A stretch of 64,000 bases of DNA, from positions 124,001-188,000 of the forward strand of contig CAWETE010000010.1 in assembly GCA_963811895.1 (NCBI GenBank), in the 5' to 3' direction. Source of the DNA: DASSUW01 sp963811895 (GTDB taxonomy: Bacteria > Actinomycetota > Thermoleophilia > Solirubrobacterales > Solirubrobacteraceae). Of the stretch, positions 1 to 8,377 are shown one piece after another; positions within the stretch are counted from its first letter, which is position 1, and each line of letters begins with the position of its first letter. A model generated the notes under the pieces. It made no database searches and was not told the DNA's origin. It saw only the letters and a program-made list of their open reading frames with translations. A program made the position numbers and the translations under genes.

Positions 1-56
1 GCTCCCCGCCACCGCAACGTTGACCCTCTCCGGAGCGCTTGCCAACCGGGCTACGA

Positions 57-70
57 TTAGAGCGCTCTAA
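57..70. promoter_or_regulatory. LacI-type operator palindrome
   Basis: TTAGAGCGCTCTAA is a perfect 14-bp palindrome with a central CG step, the usual architecture of LacI-family operators. It ends 16 bp before the ATG at 87 and touches a possible -10 hexamer, TACGAT (52-57). The location suggests that the adjacent LacI-type regulator represses its own transcription; this is inference from position and symmetry. Confidence 0.6.
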
Positions 71-86
71 CGGAGTCAATCACCAG

Positions 87-1097
87 ATGGCCCAGGCTGT
101 CAACCCCCACCCCACCATGGAGGACGTCGCCCGCGAGGCCGCGGTGTCGCGCGCGCTGGTCTCGCTGGTCATGCGCGACAGCCCGAAGGTCAGCGACGAG
201 CGCCGCGCCCGCGTGCTGGAGGCGGCGGCGCGGCTGGGCTACCGGCCCAACGCCCACGCGCGCAGCCTCGCCAGCCGGCGCACGCGGACCGTGGGCGTCC
301 TGCTCAACGACCTCCACAACCCGTTCTTCGCGGAGATCGCCGACGGCATCGAGGACGTCGCCTCGCGGCTCGGGTACCGGCTGCTGCTGAGCACCGGCGG
401 ACGCCGTCCCGAACGTGAGCGGGCGATGCTCGAGGCGCTGCTGGAGTACCGCACGGACGGCGTGATCATGGTCAGCCCGCGGATGGAGACGCGCGACATC
501 CTCGAGGCGACGCGCTCGACCGCGGTGGTGGTGACCGGCCGCGTGCTGCGCAGCGACGCCGTCGACTGCGTCGAGACCGACGAGGCGCTCGGAGCGCGCC
601 TGGCGGTGCGCCACCTCGCGGAGCTCGGCCACGAGCGCATCGTGCACATCGACGGCGGCCGCGGGGCCGGTGCCGCTCCGCGCCGCGCGGGCTACCTGCG
701 CGCGATGCGCGAGATCGGCCTCGAGGGGCATGCCGCCGTCATCCCTGGCGAGTTCACGGAGACCGCGGGCGTGCGCGCCGCCGAGCAGCTGCTGGCCGGC
801 GGCGACCTTCCGACCGCGATCTTCGCCGCCAACGACCTGATGGGCGCAGGCGTGCTCGACCGGCTCGAGGACGACGGCGTGCGCGTGCCGCAGGACGTCT
901 CGATCGTCGGCTTCGACAACACCTTCCTCGCCGCGCTGCACCACATCTCGCTGACCACCATCAACCAGCCGCGGCGCGAGACGGGCCGGCTCGCGCTCGA
1001 GCTGCTGCTCGAGCGGCTCGACGGCCGGCAGGAGCCGGTGCGGCGGCTGACCGAGCCGACGCTCGTGGTCCGGAGGACCACGGGACCGCCGCGATGA
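87..1097 (+). CDS. LacI-family transcriptional regulator
   Basis: This 336-aa protein is a DNA-binding regulator, probably of a sugar or related catabolic function. Residues about 9-55 form a LacI helix-turn-helix (TMEDVAREAAVSRALVSLVM, then the hinge region YRPNAHARSLASRRT). The rest is a periplasmic-binding-protein-like effector domain (VGVLLNDLHNPFFAEI, IFAANDLMGAGVLDRL, VSIVGFDNT). I chose the ATG at 87 rather than the upstream TTG at 39 because translation from 39 would run through the palindrome at 57-70. Its last codons overlap the next gene by 4 bp (ATGA), so the two are probably translationally coupled. The effector cannot be told from sequence. Confidence 0.9.
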   Translation: MAQAVNPHPTMEDVAREAAVSRALVSLVMRDSPKVSDERRARVLEAAARLGYRPNAHARSLASRRTRTVGVLLNDLHNPFFAEIADGIEDVASRLGYRLLLSTGGRRPERERAMLEALLEYRTDGVIMVSPRMETRDILEATRSTAVVVTGRVLRSDAVDCVETDEALGARLAVRHLAELGHERIVHIDGGRGAGAAPRRAGYLRAMREIGLEGHAAVIPGEFTETAGVRAAEQLLAGGDLPTAIFAANDLMGAGVLDRLEDDGVRVPQDVSIVGFDNTFLAALHHISLTTINQPRRETGRLALELLLERLDGRQEPVRRLTEPTLVVRRTTGPPR

Positions 1098-1636
1098 AGC
1101 TCCTGGCGCTGGTGGCGGCGATGCTGATGGCGCCCGCCGTCGTGGGCGCGCCGCCGCGTGCGCCGGAGCTGGTGACCGTTGCCGTGGGTCATGACCGTGC
1201 GACGGGGTTCGTGGCCGGCGACGGCCTGGTGGTGACCGTGGCTCATGTGCTCGGCAACGACGTGTCGGTCGACGGGCGCCCCGCGACCGTTCTGCGGGTC
1301 GACCGCGGGCTCGACCTCGCGCTGCTTCGCGTGCCCGGCGTCCGCGGCGAGGCTGCGCGGTTCGGTGCCGGTGACGCGACGACTGTGTTGGGCCGCCCGG
1401 CTCCGGTGGTGCGGCACATACGGGCGAGCGTCGACGGCGGCCCGCGGCGGCCGGCGCTCGAGCTGCGGGCCCAGGTGGCGGTCGGAGACTCAGGCGCGCC
1501 GGTGATCGGTGCGGACGGGCGGGTCGCCGGCGTGGTCTTCGCGCGCTCGCGCACGCGGGCGGGGGTTGCTTACGCGGTTGACGGGAGCGCGGTCGCCGCG
1601 CTGCTCCGCTCGGCGAACGTCAACGGCTTGCATTGA
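1094..1636 (+). CDS. Secreted trypsin-like serine protease
   Basis: This 180-aa protein looks like a small exported S1-family peptidase. A signal peptide covers about residues 1-19 (MKLLALVAAMLMAPAVVGAP). The catalytic triad is visible in order: His in TVAHV (about 49), Asp in GLDLALL (about 74) and Ser in VGDSGAPV (about 133). It is shorter than typical trypsins (about 220 aa) and has no PDZ domain, so it is not a full HtrA. It overlaps the LacI-type gene by 4 bp and ends before a hairpin at 1658-1696. Regulation by the adjacent repressor is plausible but not shown. Confidence 0.8.
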   Translation: MKLLALVAAMLMAPAVVGAPPRAPELVTVAVGHDRATGFVAGDGLVVTVAHVLGNDVSVDGRPATVLRVDRGLDLALLRVPGVRGEAARFGAGDATTVLGRPAPVVRHIRASVDGGPRRPALELRAQVAVGDSGAPVIGADGRVAGVVFARSRTRAGVAYAVDGSAVAALLRSANVNGLH

Positions 1637-1657
1637 GGGAGTGGGATCGGCCGCCGA

Positions 1658-1696
1658 TTGGTCAGTTATCCACCGCTGAGGTGGACAACTGACCAA
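1658..1696. terminator. Bidirectional hairpin between convergent genes
   Basis: Two 17-nt arms (TTGGTCAGTTATCCACC at 1658-1674 and GGTGGACAACTGACCAA at 1680-1696) are complementary except for one position and enclose the loop GCTGA. The hairpin lies between a gene ending at 1636 on the plus strand and one ending at 1750 on the minus strand, as expected of a shared terminator. There is no clear T tract on either side. Confidence 0.6.
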
Positions 1697-1749
1697 GCGA
1701 GCCGCGCGAGCCTCGATCCCGCTTCCCTACAAGGGCAGTTCGTCCCGCC

Positions 1750-2859
1750 TCAAACGAACCGATCCGCCAAAGCCGCGACGATCCCGTCGAGCCCGGCGTC
1801 CCGCTGCCACGCCGCGCCTGGCGAGTCAGCCAACCGCGCCACGTCAGCGAGCTCACCCGAGCAGCCCAGCTCCCGCGCCACCGGCGCACACGCGTCGACC
1901 AGCTCGGCCAACCGATCCCGCACCGGCCGCCGCCCCCACACGGCCGGCTCCACGAGCCGCGCCTCCATACCGTCCCGAGCCGCCAGGAAGCGGTTCTCGC
2001 TCAGGACCTCGTCGGCCACCTCGGCGGGCTCGCGCTGCGCCTCGAGGCGCACCAGGCACTGCACCAGCGCCGCGATCGCCGCGGTGTCGGCCACCTGGAT
2101 CTGCGAGTCCATGATCCGCACCTCGAGCGTCCCGAAGCGCGGCTGCAGCCGCGCGTCCCACCACAGGAAGGTCGGCTCCGGGATGGCGTCGCAGCGCACC
2201 AGCACGTCGATCGCCTCCACGTACTCGGCGTAGCTCGAGAAGTGACGGGGCGGCCCGGTGCGCGGGAAGGCCTGGAAGATCGGCGTCCGCGCCGAGGCCA
2301 GGCCGCTGTCGCGGCCCTGCCAGAACGGCGAGTTGCCCGACAGCGCGAGCAGGACCGGCAGATGGCCGCGGATCGCGTTCAGCGCCCGCAGCGCCGCCTC
2401 CGGATCCGGGACGGCGACGTGGACGTGCAGCCCGAAGGTCGGCTCGCGCCGCGCCAGCTCGCGCATCGACGCGTGCACGAACTGGTACCGCGCGCCCGGC
2501 GAGACCTCGACGTCCTCCCAGCGCGCGATCGGATGCGTGCCCGACCCCGCCGCGCGCAGCCCTAGCCCTTCGAGCGTGTCGGCCAGCGAAGCGCGCAGAC
2601 CGGCCAGCTGTGCGGCCGCCTCGCCGACCGTCCGGCTGGGAGCGGTGGCGAGCTCGAGCGCGGACCCGTGTGTCTCGGCGCGCGCGCACTCGGCGTCGCC
2701 CGCCGGCAGGGCGCCGAGCACGTCCTCGCAGCGCGAGGCCGGCATCCACGTCTCGGGCGAGACGAGCATGACCTCTTCCTCGATGCCCGTCGTCCAGGCC
2801 GTGACCGACCGGTCTCCGTTCCAGGCAGCCCAGGCGGGCAGTAGGTCTTCAGTTGCCAT
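1750..2859 (-). CDS. GCS2-type carboxylate-amine ligase (YbdK-like)
   Basis: This 369-aa protein belongs to the glutamate-cysteine ligase type 2 family, which joins an amino-acid carboxylate to an amine using ATP. The family signature near the N-terminus is WTTGIEEEVMLV (about residues 19-30). Further conserved blocks include GTHPIARWEDVEVSPGARYQ, FGLHVHVAVPDPE, LLALSGNSPFWQGRDSGLAS and FGTLEVRIMDSQ. I chose the ATG at 2859 over an upstream in-frame start at 2880. It is the third gene of a leftward set with an ATP-grasp ligase and a class I glutamine amidotransferase, which suggests a pathway for a glutamyl amide or small peptide rather than glutathione. The substrate is unknown. Confidence 0.85.
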   Translation of the reverse strand: MATEDLLPAWAAWNGDRSVTAWTTGIEEEVMLVSPETWMPASRCEDVLGALPAGDAECARAETHGSALELATAPSRTVGEAAAQLAGLRASLADTLEGLGLRAAGSGTHPIARWEDVEVSPGARYQFVHASMRELARREPTFGLHVHVAVPDPEAALRALNAIRGHLPVLLALSGNSPFWQGRDSGLASARTPIFQAFPRTGPPRHFSSYAEYVEAIDVLVRCDAIPEPTFLWWDARLQPRFGTLEVRIMDSQIQVADTAAIAALVQCLVRLEAQREPAEVADEVLSENRFLAARDGMEARLVEPAVWGRRPVRDRLAELVDACAPVARELGCSGELADVARLADSPGAAWQRDAGLDGIVAALADRFV

Positions 2860-2970
2860 TTCGGAACACAGCCTCCCCACCCGGGCGCCGAAACGCCTGG
2901 GTCCTCCTGTACAAGCCGGGGCGACCGGTGATCGCCCGCCGGTCGAAGTCCTACCCGGGCCTCGCCTCAG

Positions 2971-3735
2971 TTACGCGGCGCGGCGCGCGCTCGCTCCCGC
3001 GGCCGCCTCGACCAGCGCCTCGAACACCCGCAGGTGGCGCGGGAGGTGCACGAGCGTCTCGACGTGCCACTGGACGCCGAGATAGAGCGCTTCGCCGTCG
3101 TCCTCGATCGCCTCCACGATGCCGTCGTCGGCCCACGCCACGGCGCGCAGATCGCGGCCGAGGCGGTCGACGGCCTGGTGGTGGAAGGCGTTGACGTCGA
3201 GGTCCTCGGGGCCCACGATCGAGGCCAGGCGCGAGCCGGGTTCGATCCTCACGTCGTGCGTCGTCTCCCGGCCCGACTCGGTCTGGCGGTGGGCCACCGA
3301 TCCGTCGCAGACGTCCGGCACGTGCTGGTGCAGCGTGCCGCCGCGCGCGACGTTGAGCACCTGGCTGCCGCGGCAGATGCCCAGTACCGGGAGCCCGAGC
3401 GCGTCCGCGCGGCGGACGACGGCGAGCTCGAACGCGTCGAGCCGCGGCTCGACCGGGCCCAGCTTCGGGTGCGGTTCGGCGTCGTAGGCGGCCGGGTCGA
3501 TGTCGGGACCCCCCGACACGCAGATCCCCGCCAGCTGGTCGACCAGCGGCGCCACGTCGCGGTCGGCGAGCGGGGGCAGCACGACCGGTATCCCGCCGGC
3601 GTCCTCGACCGCGCCCGCGTAGGTCATGCCGAGCACGATCTCGGGCTGCCTCAGATCTCCCTCGGGCAGCGGCCTGGCGTCCTTCTTGCGCCGCACCTCC
3701 GAGGTCGTGACGCCGATCAGCGGTCGAGCACCCAC
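2971..3735 (-). CDS. Class I glutamine amidotransferase-like hydrolase (PuuD type)
   Basis: This 254-aa protein resembles gamma-glutamyl-gamma-aminobutyrate hydrolases. It has the nucleophile elbow LPVLGICRGSQVLNVARGG (Cys at about 115), the upstream block ICVSGGPDIDPAAYD, and the His/Glu part of the triad in LGVQWHVE, where most relatives have WHPE. The start is a GTG at 3735, inside the end of the upstream ATP-grasp gene (19-bp overlap), and gives an N-terminus MGARPLIGVTTS that matches the family. The family hydrolyses gamma-glutamyl amide bonds. Beside two ATP-dependent ligases it may trim or recycle their product. Confidence 0.85.
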   Translation of the reverse strand: MGARPLIGVTTSEVRRKKDARPLPEGDLRQPEIVLGMTYAGAVEDAGGIPVVLPPLADRDVAPLVDQLAGICVSGGPDIDPAAYDAEPHPKLGPVEPRLDAFELAVVRRADALGLPVLGICRGSQVLNVARGGTLHQHVPDVCDGSVAHRQTESGRETTHDVRIEPGSRLASIVGPEDLDVNAFHHQAVDRLGRDLRAVAWADDGIVEAIEDDGEALYLGVQWHVETLVHLPRHLRVFEALVEAAAGASARRAA

Positions 3736-5030
3736 GTGTCCTTGAACCCGCCGTTCTGGATCGAGTTGACCACCATCTGGCCCTCGTCGCGCGCGAAGCG
3801 CGTCAGGCCGCCCGGCATCACGCGCGGGCGGTCGGGACCGTGCATGAACACGAACGGCCGCAGGTCGACGTGCCGCTGTGCCAGGGCGCCGTCGATCAGC
3901 GTCGCGTGCGTGGACAGCTGCACCGTCGGCTGCGCCACCCACGCCTCCGGATCGGCGCGCACGCGCTCGCGCATCGCGTCGACCTCTTCGTCCTCGGCGA
4001 GCGGGCAGACGAGCACCCCGATGCCGCCGTGGCCGGCGCGCGGCTTGATCACGAGCTCGCCGAAGCGGTCGAGCGCCTGCTCGAGGTGATCTGACCGCGC
4101 GAGGTCGAAGGTCTGCACCGACCGCACTAGAGGTTCTTGCCCGAGATAGAAGCGGATCATGTCCTCGACATAGGCGTGCGTGAGCTTGTCGTCGCCGACG
4201 CCGGCGCCGAAGGCGTTGACGACGCCGACCGTCCCGGCGCGGATGGCCGGGCCGAGCAGCGCGCCGACCTCGGTGCGCAGCAGGTCGGCGTCCGTGCGGC
4301 GGTAGACGCCGTCGACGCGCCGGCCGCCGTGCTCGAGGTGGTCGCCCTTGAGATGGAGCTCGTCCGGCCGCACGAGCGGCACCCGGAGCTGCTCGGCCGC
4401 CCACTTGTGCTCCCAGTAGGCCCCGTTCTCCGGCCCTTCGCTGAGCACCACGAGATAGGGCTCGTCGCCCGCCGCGCCCGCCCGCAGCGCGCCGGCCAGC
4501 AGGTCAGGCAGCTCGTCGTAGCCGCGCGGCCGCTCGACCGCCGGGTCGAGCGCGCCGGTCACGGCGTCGCGCGCGGCGGCCGCGTAGGCGAAGCCGCTCG
4601 GGGTCATCAGGTTGTCCTCGAGCACGAGGAACTCGCCGCCGGGGTCGCGCACGAGGTCGAGCCCCGCGATGCCGATCCACAGGCCGCCGGCGGGCTCGAC
4701 GCCGCGCATGGCCGGCTCGTAGTGCGCGGCCGTGTCGATCACGCGCGCGGGCACCACGCCCGCCTGCACGATCCGGCGCGGGCCGTAGGCGTCGGCGACG
4801 AAGGCGTTCAGGGCCGTGACGCGCTGCGCGAGCGCCGCCTCGACCCGCTCCCACTCGCCGGCTTCCAGCACGCGCGGCACCACGTCGAGCGGGAAGCTGA
4901 TGCGCCGGCCGCCCGGGCGGTGCAGCAGCCCGGCGCGCTCGACGAGCACGCAGGCGTCCTCCTGCAACCGCTCCACGTCCCCCTCGGCGAGCCCGTTCGG
5001 GGTCGCCTCCTCGTATGGAGTCACGGGCAC
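3717..5030 (-). CDS. Circularly permuted ATP-grasp type 2 ligase
   Basis: This 437-aa protein is a circularly permuted ATP-grasp protein (DUF404/DUF407 family), expected to form an amide or peptide bond with ATP hydrolysis. Recognisable blocks are GLWIGIAGLDLVRDPGGEF, FLVLEDNLMTPSGFAYA, VVNAFGAGVGDDKLTHAYVE, ELVIKPRAGHGGIGVLVCP, and the C-terminal RPFVFMHGPDRPRVMPGGLT with VNSIQNGGFKDTW. The GTG at 5030 is used; a second in-frame GTG at 5024 is possible. It starts a probable operon with the amidotransferase and GCS2 ligase. A paralogue lies at 43602-44849. Confidence 0.85.
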   Translation of the reverse strand: MPVTPYEEATPNGLAEGDVERLQEDACVLVERAGLLHRPGGRRISFPLDVVPRVLEAGEWERVEAALAQRVTALNAFVADAYGPRRIVQAGVVPARVIDTAAHYEPAMRGVEPAGGLWIGIAGLDLVRDPGGEFLVLEDNLMTPSGFAYAAAARDAVTGALDPAVERPRGYDELPDLLAGALRAGAAGDEPYLVVLSEGPENGAYWEHKWAAEQLRVPLVRPDELHLKGDHLEHGGRRVDGVYRRTDADLLRTEVGALLGPAIRAGTVGVVNAFGAGVGDDKLTHAYVEDMIRFYLGQEPLVRSVQTFDLARSDHLEQALDRFGELVIKPRAGHGGIGVLVCPLAEDEEVDAMRERVRADPEAWVAQPTVQLSTHATLIDGALAQRHVDLRPFVFMHGPDRPRVMPGGLTRFARDEGQMVVNSIQNGGFKDTWVLDR

Positions 5031-5068
5031 GGCATACCCAGGCCGGCCGCTAGACTAAAACCGACCTC

Positions 5069-5389
5069 GTGAGTCGGACTTTTGTGGACATCTGCCCCAT
5101 CGACGACCTCCCTCCCGGCGCCAAGCGCGTCGTCCGGTGGGAGGACCTCGAGATCGGCGTCGTGAACTGCGGCGGCGAGATCCTCGCCATCGAGGATCGC
5201 TGCTCGCATGACGACGGCGACCTGATGGAGGGCGACGTCGACGAGGAGACCTGCACCGTAGAGTGCCCGCGGCACGGGTCGGTGTTCGACCTGCGGACCG
5301 GAAAGCCCCTGAACCTGCCTGCCTACATCCCCATCGACACCTTCGATGTGTCGGTCGCGGACGGGCTGATCAAAGTGGAGGTCGACTGA
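5069..5389 (+). CDS. Rieske [2Fe-2S] ferredoxin-like protein of the suf locus
   Basis: This 106-aa single-domain Rieske protein has both cluster-binding motifs: CSHDDG (C-x-H, about residues 48-50) and CPRHG (C-x2-H, about 68-71). It resembles the non-haem iron-sulfur subunits found in actinobacterial suf operons. It starts with GTG, 3 bp separate it from sufB, and a possible -10 TAGACT lies at 5051-5056. In this context it is likely an electron carrier for, or a client of, Fe-S assembly; the exact role is not known from sequence. Confidence 0.85.
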   Translation: MSRTFVDICPIDDLPPGAKRVVRWEDLEIGVVNCGGEILAIEDRCSHDDGDLMEGDVDEETCTVECPRHGSVFDLRTGKPLNLPAYIPIDTFDVSVADGLIKVEVD

Positions 5390-5392
5390 CTC

Positions 5393-6829
5393 ATGGCTAC
5401 GCCTGAGGTGATCGCCGAGCAGCAGGCGCTGGTCGGCATCAACGCTGACTACAAGGAGAAGTTCGGGTTCCACGACCCGGAGAGCGCCTACGCGTTCAAG
5501 GCTCCCAAGGGCCTCACGCACGAGCTCGTGCGGCAGATCTCCGAGTTCAAGAACGAGCCCGATTGGATGCGCGAGTTCCGGCTGAAGGCGCTCGAGCACT
5601 TCCTCAGCCGCCCGCAGCCCACCTGGGGCTCGCCGATGCTGGCCGAGGTCGACTACGACGACATCCACTACTTCGTGCGCGCGTCCGAGAAGTCGTCGAA
5701 GACCTGGGACGACGTGCCGGACGACATCAAGAAGACGTTCGACCGGCTCGGCATCCCCGAGGCCGAGCGCAAGTTCCTCTCCGGCGTCGGCGCGCAGTAC
5801 GAGTCCGAGGTCGTCTACCACCAGGTCCGCGAGGACCTCGAGAAGCAGGGCGTCGTGTTCATGGACATGGACTCCGGCCTGCGCGAGCACGAGGACCTCG
5901 TGCGCGAGCACTTCGCGACGATCATCCCGCCGAACGACAACAAGCTGGCGGCTCTGAACAGCGCCGTGTGGTCGGGCGGCTCGTTCGTCTACGTGCCGCC
6001 GGGCGTGCACGTGGAGATGCCGCTGCAGGCCTACTTCCGGATCAACACCGAGAACATGGGCCAGTTCGAGCGGACGCTGATCATCGCCGACGAGGGCTCC
6101 TACGTGCACTACGTCGAGGGCTGCACGGCACCGGTGTGGACCACCGACTCGCTGCACTCCGCGGTGGTCGAGCTGATCGCCAAGCCGGGCGCGCGGATCC
6201 GTTACACGACCGTCCAGAACTGGTCGCAGAACGTCTACAACCTCGTGACCAAGCGCGCAGTCGCGCATACGGACGCCACCGTCGAGTGGGTCGACTGCAA
6301 CCTCGGCTCGAAGCTGACCATGAAGTACCCGAGCGTCTACCTGATGGGCGAGCGCGCCCACGGCGAGGTGCTCTCGATCGCCTTCGCCGGCAAGGGCCAG
6401 CACCAGGACGCCGGCGCGAAGATCTACCACGTCGCCCCGAACACGACGTCGAACATCTTCGCCAAGTCGATCTCCAAGGACGGCGGGCGCGGCTCGTACC
6501 GCGGGCTGCTCGAGGTTGCCAAGGGCGCCCACGGCTCTCGCTCGAAGGTGGTCTGCGACGCGCTGCTGCTCGACGAGCACTCGCGCTCGGACACCTACCC
6601 GACGATCCGCATCGGCGAGGACGACGTCGACGTCGGCCACGAGGCCTCGGTCTCCAAGATCGGCGAGGAGCAGCTCTTCTACCTGATGGCGCGCGGCATC
6701 TCCGAGGAGGAGGCCGGCAAGCTGATCGTGAACGGCTTCATCGAGCCGATCGTCAAGGAGCTCCCGATGGAGTACGCGGTCGAGATGAACCGCCTCATCG
6801 AGCTCCAGATGGAGGGCTCCATTGGCTGA
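5393..6829 (+). CDS. sufB: Fe-S cluster assembly scaffold SufB
   Basis: This 478-aa protein is the SufB scaffold subunit, on which [Fe-S] clusters form within the cytosolic SufBCD complex. The length is normal for the family. Diagnostic stretches include YESEVVYHQVREDLEKQGV, WSGGSFVYVPPGVHVEMPL, EGCTAPVWTTDSLHSAVVEL, VEWVDCNLGSKLTMKYPSVY and the C-terminal ARGISEEEAGKLIVNGFIEP. The key Cys in VDCNLG and a late Glu/His region (DVGHEASVSKIGEEQ) are present. It overlaps sufD by 8 bp. No sufC ATPase gene follows in this window. Confidence 0.97.
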   Translation: MATPEVIAEQQALVGINADYKEKFGFHDPESAYAFKAPKGLTHELVRQISEFKNEPDWMREFRLKALEHFLSRPQPTWGSPMLAEVDYDDIHYFVRASEKSSKTWDDVPDDIKKTFDRLGIPEAERKFLSGVGAQYESEVVYHQVREDLEKQGVVFMDMDSGLREHEDLVREHFATIIPPNDNKLAALNSAVWSGGSFVYVPPGVHVEMPLQAYFRINTENMGQFERTLIIADEGSYVHYVEGCTAPVWTTDSLHSAVVELIAKPGARIRYTTVQNWSQNVYNLVTKRAVAHTDATVEWVDCNLGSKLTMKYPSVYLMGERAHGEVLSIAFAGKGQHQDAGAKIYHVAPNTTSNIFAKSISKDGGRGSYRGLLEVAKGAHGSRSKVVCDALLLDEHSRSDTYPTIRIGEDDVDVGHEASVSKIGEEQLFYLMARGISEEEAGKLIVNGFIEPIVKELPMEYAVEMNRLIELQMEGSIG

Positions 6830-8009
6830 AGTCACCGCGCTCGAGCTCCCGACCTTCAAGGGCCGGCCAGGCTGGGAGTTCACGGATCTGAGCCGGCTCG
6901 ACCTGAGCGCCTTCTCGGCGCCCGACGGCGGCTCGCTCGACGAGATCCCCGAGGGCATGTTCAGCCTCGACGGCACCCATCTCGACCAGGTCGACGGCGC
7001 GGTCTCCGAGGGCGCGGCGGTCGAGGACGGCCCGGTCGTCCTCCCGCTCTCCGTCGCCCGCGAGCGCCATCCCGAGCTCGTCGAGCCGCACCTCGGCCGC
7101 GTGGTGGCCGCCGACGACGTCTTCACCCGCTGGAACGAGGACACGTGGGACGGCGGCGCGTTCGTCTGGATCCCGCGCAACGTGCGCGTCGAGGCTCCGA
7201 TCCTGCTCACCGCGGTCACCGCCGCCGCCGGCACCGCCCTCCAGCGGCGCGTGCTGATCGTGCTCGAGGAGGGCGCCGAGGCCGAGGTGTGGGAGCAGTA
7301 CCTGTCCGGCGACGAGGAGTCCGAGACGCTGCTCAACACCGTGGTCGAGATGGTCGTGGGCCAGAACGCCCGCCTGCGCTACGTCTGCGGCCAGGACCTC
7401 AACGAGAAGTCGTGGATCTTCGGCGCCCAGCGCGCCGAGGTGGCCCGCGACGGCGCGCTCGACTGGGTCGCGATCGGCTTCGGCGGCGCCAACGGCCGCG
7501 TGCGCACCGAGACGCTGCTGGCCGGCGAGGGCGCCCACGCCAAGGTCACCGGCGCCTACGCGCCGCACGGCCGCCAGCACATCGACTTCGACACCACGCA
7601 GGAGCACGGCGCGCCGAACACCACGTCCGACCTCGCGTTCCGCGGGATCCTGGCCGGCCGCTCGCATGCCGTCTGGCGCGGCGTGATCAAGGTCGACCCC
7701 GGCGCCCAGCAGACCGACGCCTTCCAGGAGTGCCGCAACCTGCTGCTCTCCAAGCGCGCCCATGCCGACGCGATTCCGGGCCTGGAGATCCTCGCCAACG
7801 ACGTGCGCTGCACGCACGCGGCGGCGATCGCGCAGATCGACAAGGAGCAGCTCTTCTACCTGCGTGCCCGCGGGCTCGGCGAGCCGATCGCCCAGCGGCT
7901 GGTGATCGACGGCTTCATGCAGGAGCTGGTCGAGCGCTTCGAGGAGGGCCCGATCCGCGAGGCGATGTCCGGCGCGCTCGAGCGCCGGCTGAGCCGCATC
8001 CTGGACTGA
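6822..8009 (+). CDS. sufD: Fe-S cluster assembly protein SufD
   Basis: This 395-aa SufB paralogue forms the second subunit of the SufBC2D scaffold. The C-terminal half carries the SufBD core (HIDFDTTQEHGAPNTTSDLA, ILAGRSHAVWRGVIKVDP, CTHAAAIAQIDKEQLFYLRA, LVIDGFMQELVERF). The essential His of the core is in the CTHAAA segment. Translation starts at a TTG at 6822 inside the end of sufB, giving MAEVTALELP; the overlap implies coupling. The expected neighbours sufC, sufS and sufU are absent downstream, where the next gene runs the other way. Confidence 0.95.
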   Translation: MAEVTALELPTFKGRPGWEFTDLSRLDLSAFSAPDGGSLDEIPEGMFSLDGTHLDQVDGAVSEGAAVEDGPVVLPLSVARERHPELVEPHLGRVVAADDVFTRWNEDTWDGGAFVWIPRNVRVEAPILLTAVTAAAGTALQRRVLIVLEEGAEAEVWEQYLSGDEESETLLNTVVEMVVGQNARLRYVCGQDLNEKSWIFGAQRAEVARDGALDWVAIGFGGANGRVRTETLLAGEGAHAKVTGAYAPHGRQHIDFDTTQEHGAPNTTSDLAFRGILAGRSHAVWRGVIKVDPGAQQTDAFQECRNLLLSKRAHADAIPGLEILANDVRCTHAAAIAQIDKEQLFYLRARGLGEPIAQRLVIDGFMQELVERFEEGPIREAMSGALERRLSRILD

Positions 8010-8377
8010 CGTTCTGAGGGCTCGACCGCCCGCGGACCGTGGTGGCCCGCGGTTTCAGGTCACCAGGTCGAGTCGAAGGTGCCCGGATGCTGCACCGGGG
8101 GGATCTCACGCACGGTGGGGGAGGAGAAGGCGTGAGCGGTGGCGGCGGGGCGGCGGGGTGTGATGGTGACGGTCACGGCGAAGTCCTTAGCTGGAGCGAC
8201 GTCCGCGGCGGCTGATGCGCGCGGTGTGCGCGGCGGCCGCGTGGATGATGTGGATGTCGGTGGGGCTCATGGGACGCATACTCCCGCCACCGGGCCACCG
8301 CCGATATCGCGCTGCCCAGCGTCTTCGGGTTCGGGCGCCCGCCGCCTTTGTGCGGCCAGCCGAACCCGCGGATGCGG
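8010..8377. other. Gap with no supportable gene
   Basis: These 368 bp lie between the convergent sufD and an unknown gene. Open frames exist on both strands but have arginine/alanine-rich compositions typical of shadow frames. One weak stem could form between two CCGCGG hexamers at about 8031-8053 and might act as a terminator for the suf genes. I see nothing else. Confidence 0.4.

Noticed and set aside
57..944. Long minus-strand open frame opposite the LacI-type gene
   Set aside because: Composition rich in Arg, Ala, His and Val with no domain; it is a mirror of a clear LacI protein on the plus strand. Similar shadows occur opposite most genes because GC content is high.
5021..7339. 772-residue minus-strand open frame opposite sufB
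   Set aside because: It covers Rieske, sufB and part of sufD, all certain genes, and its translation has no recognisable motif.
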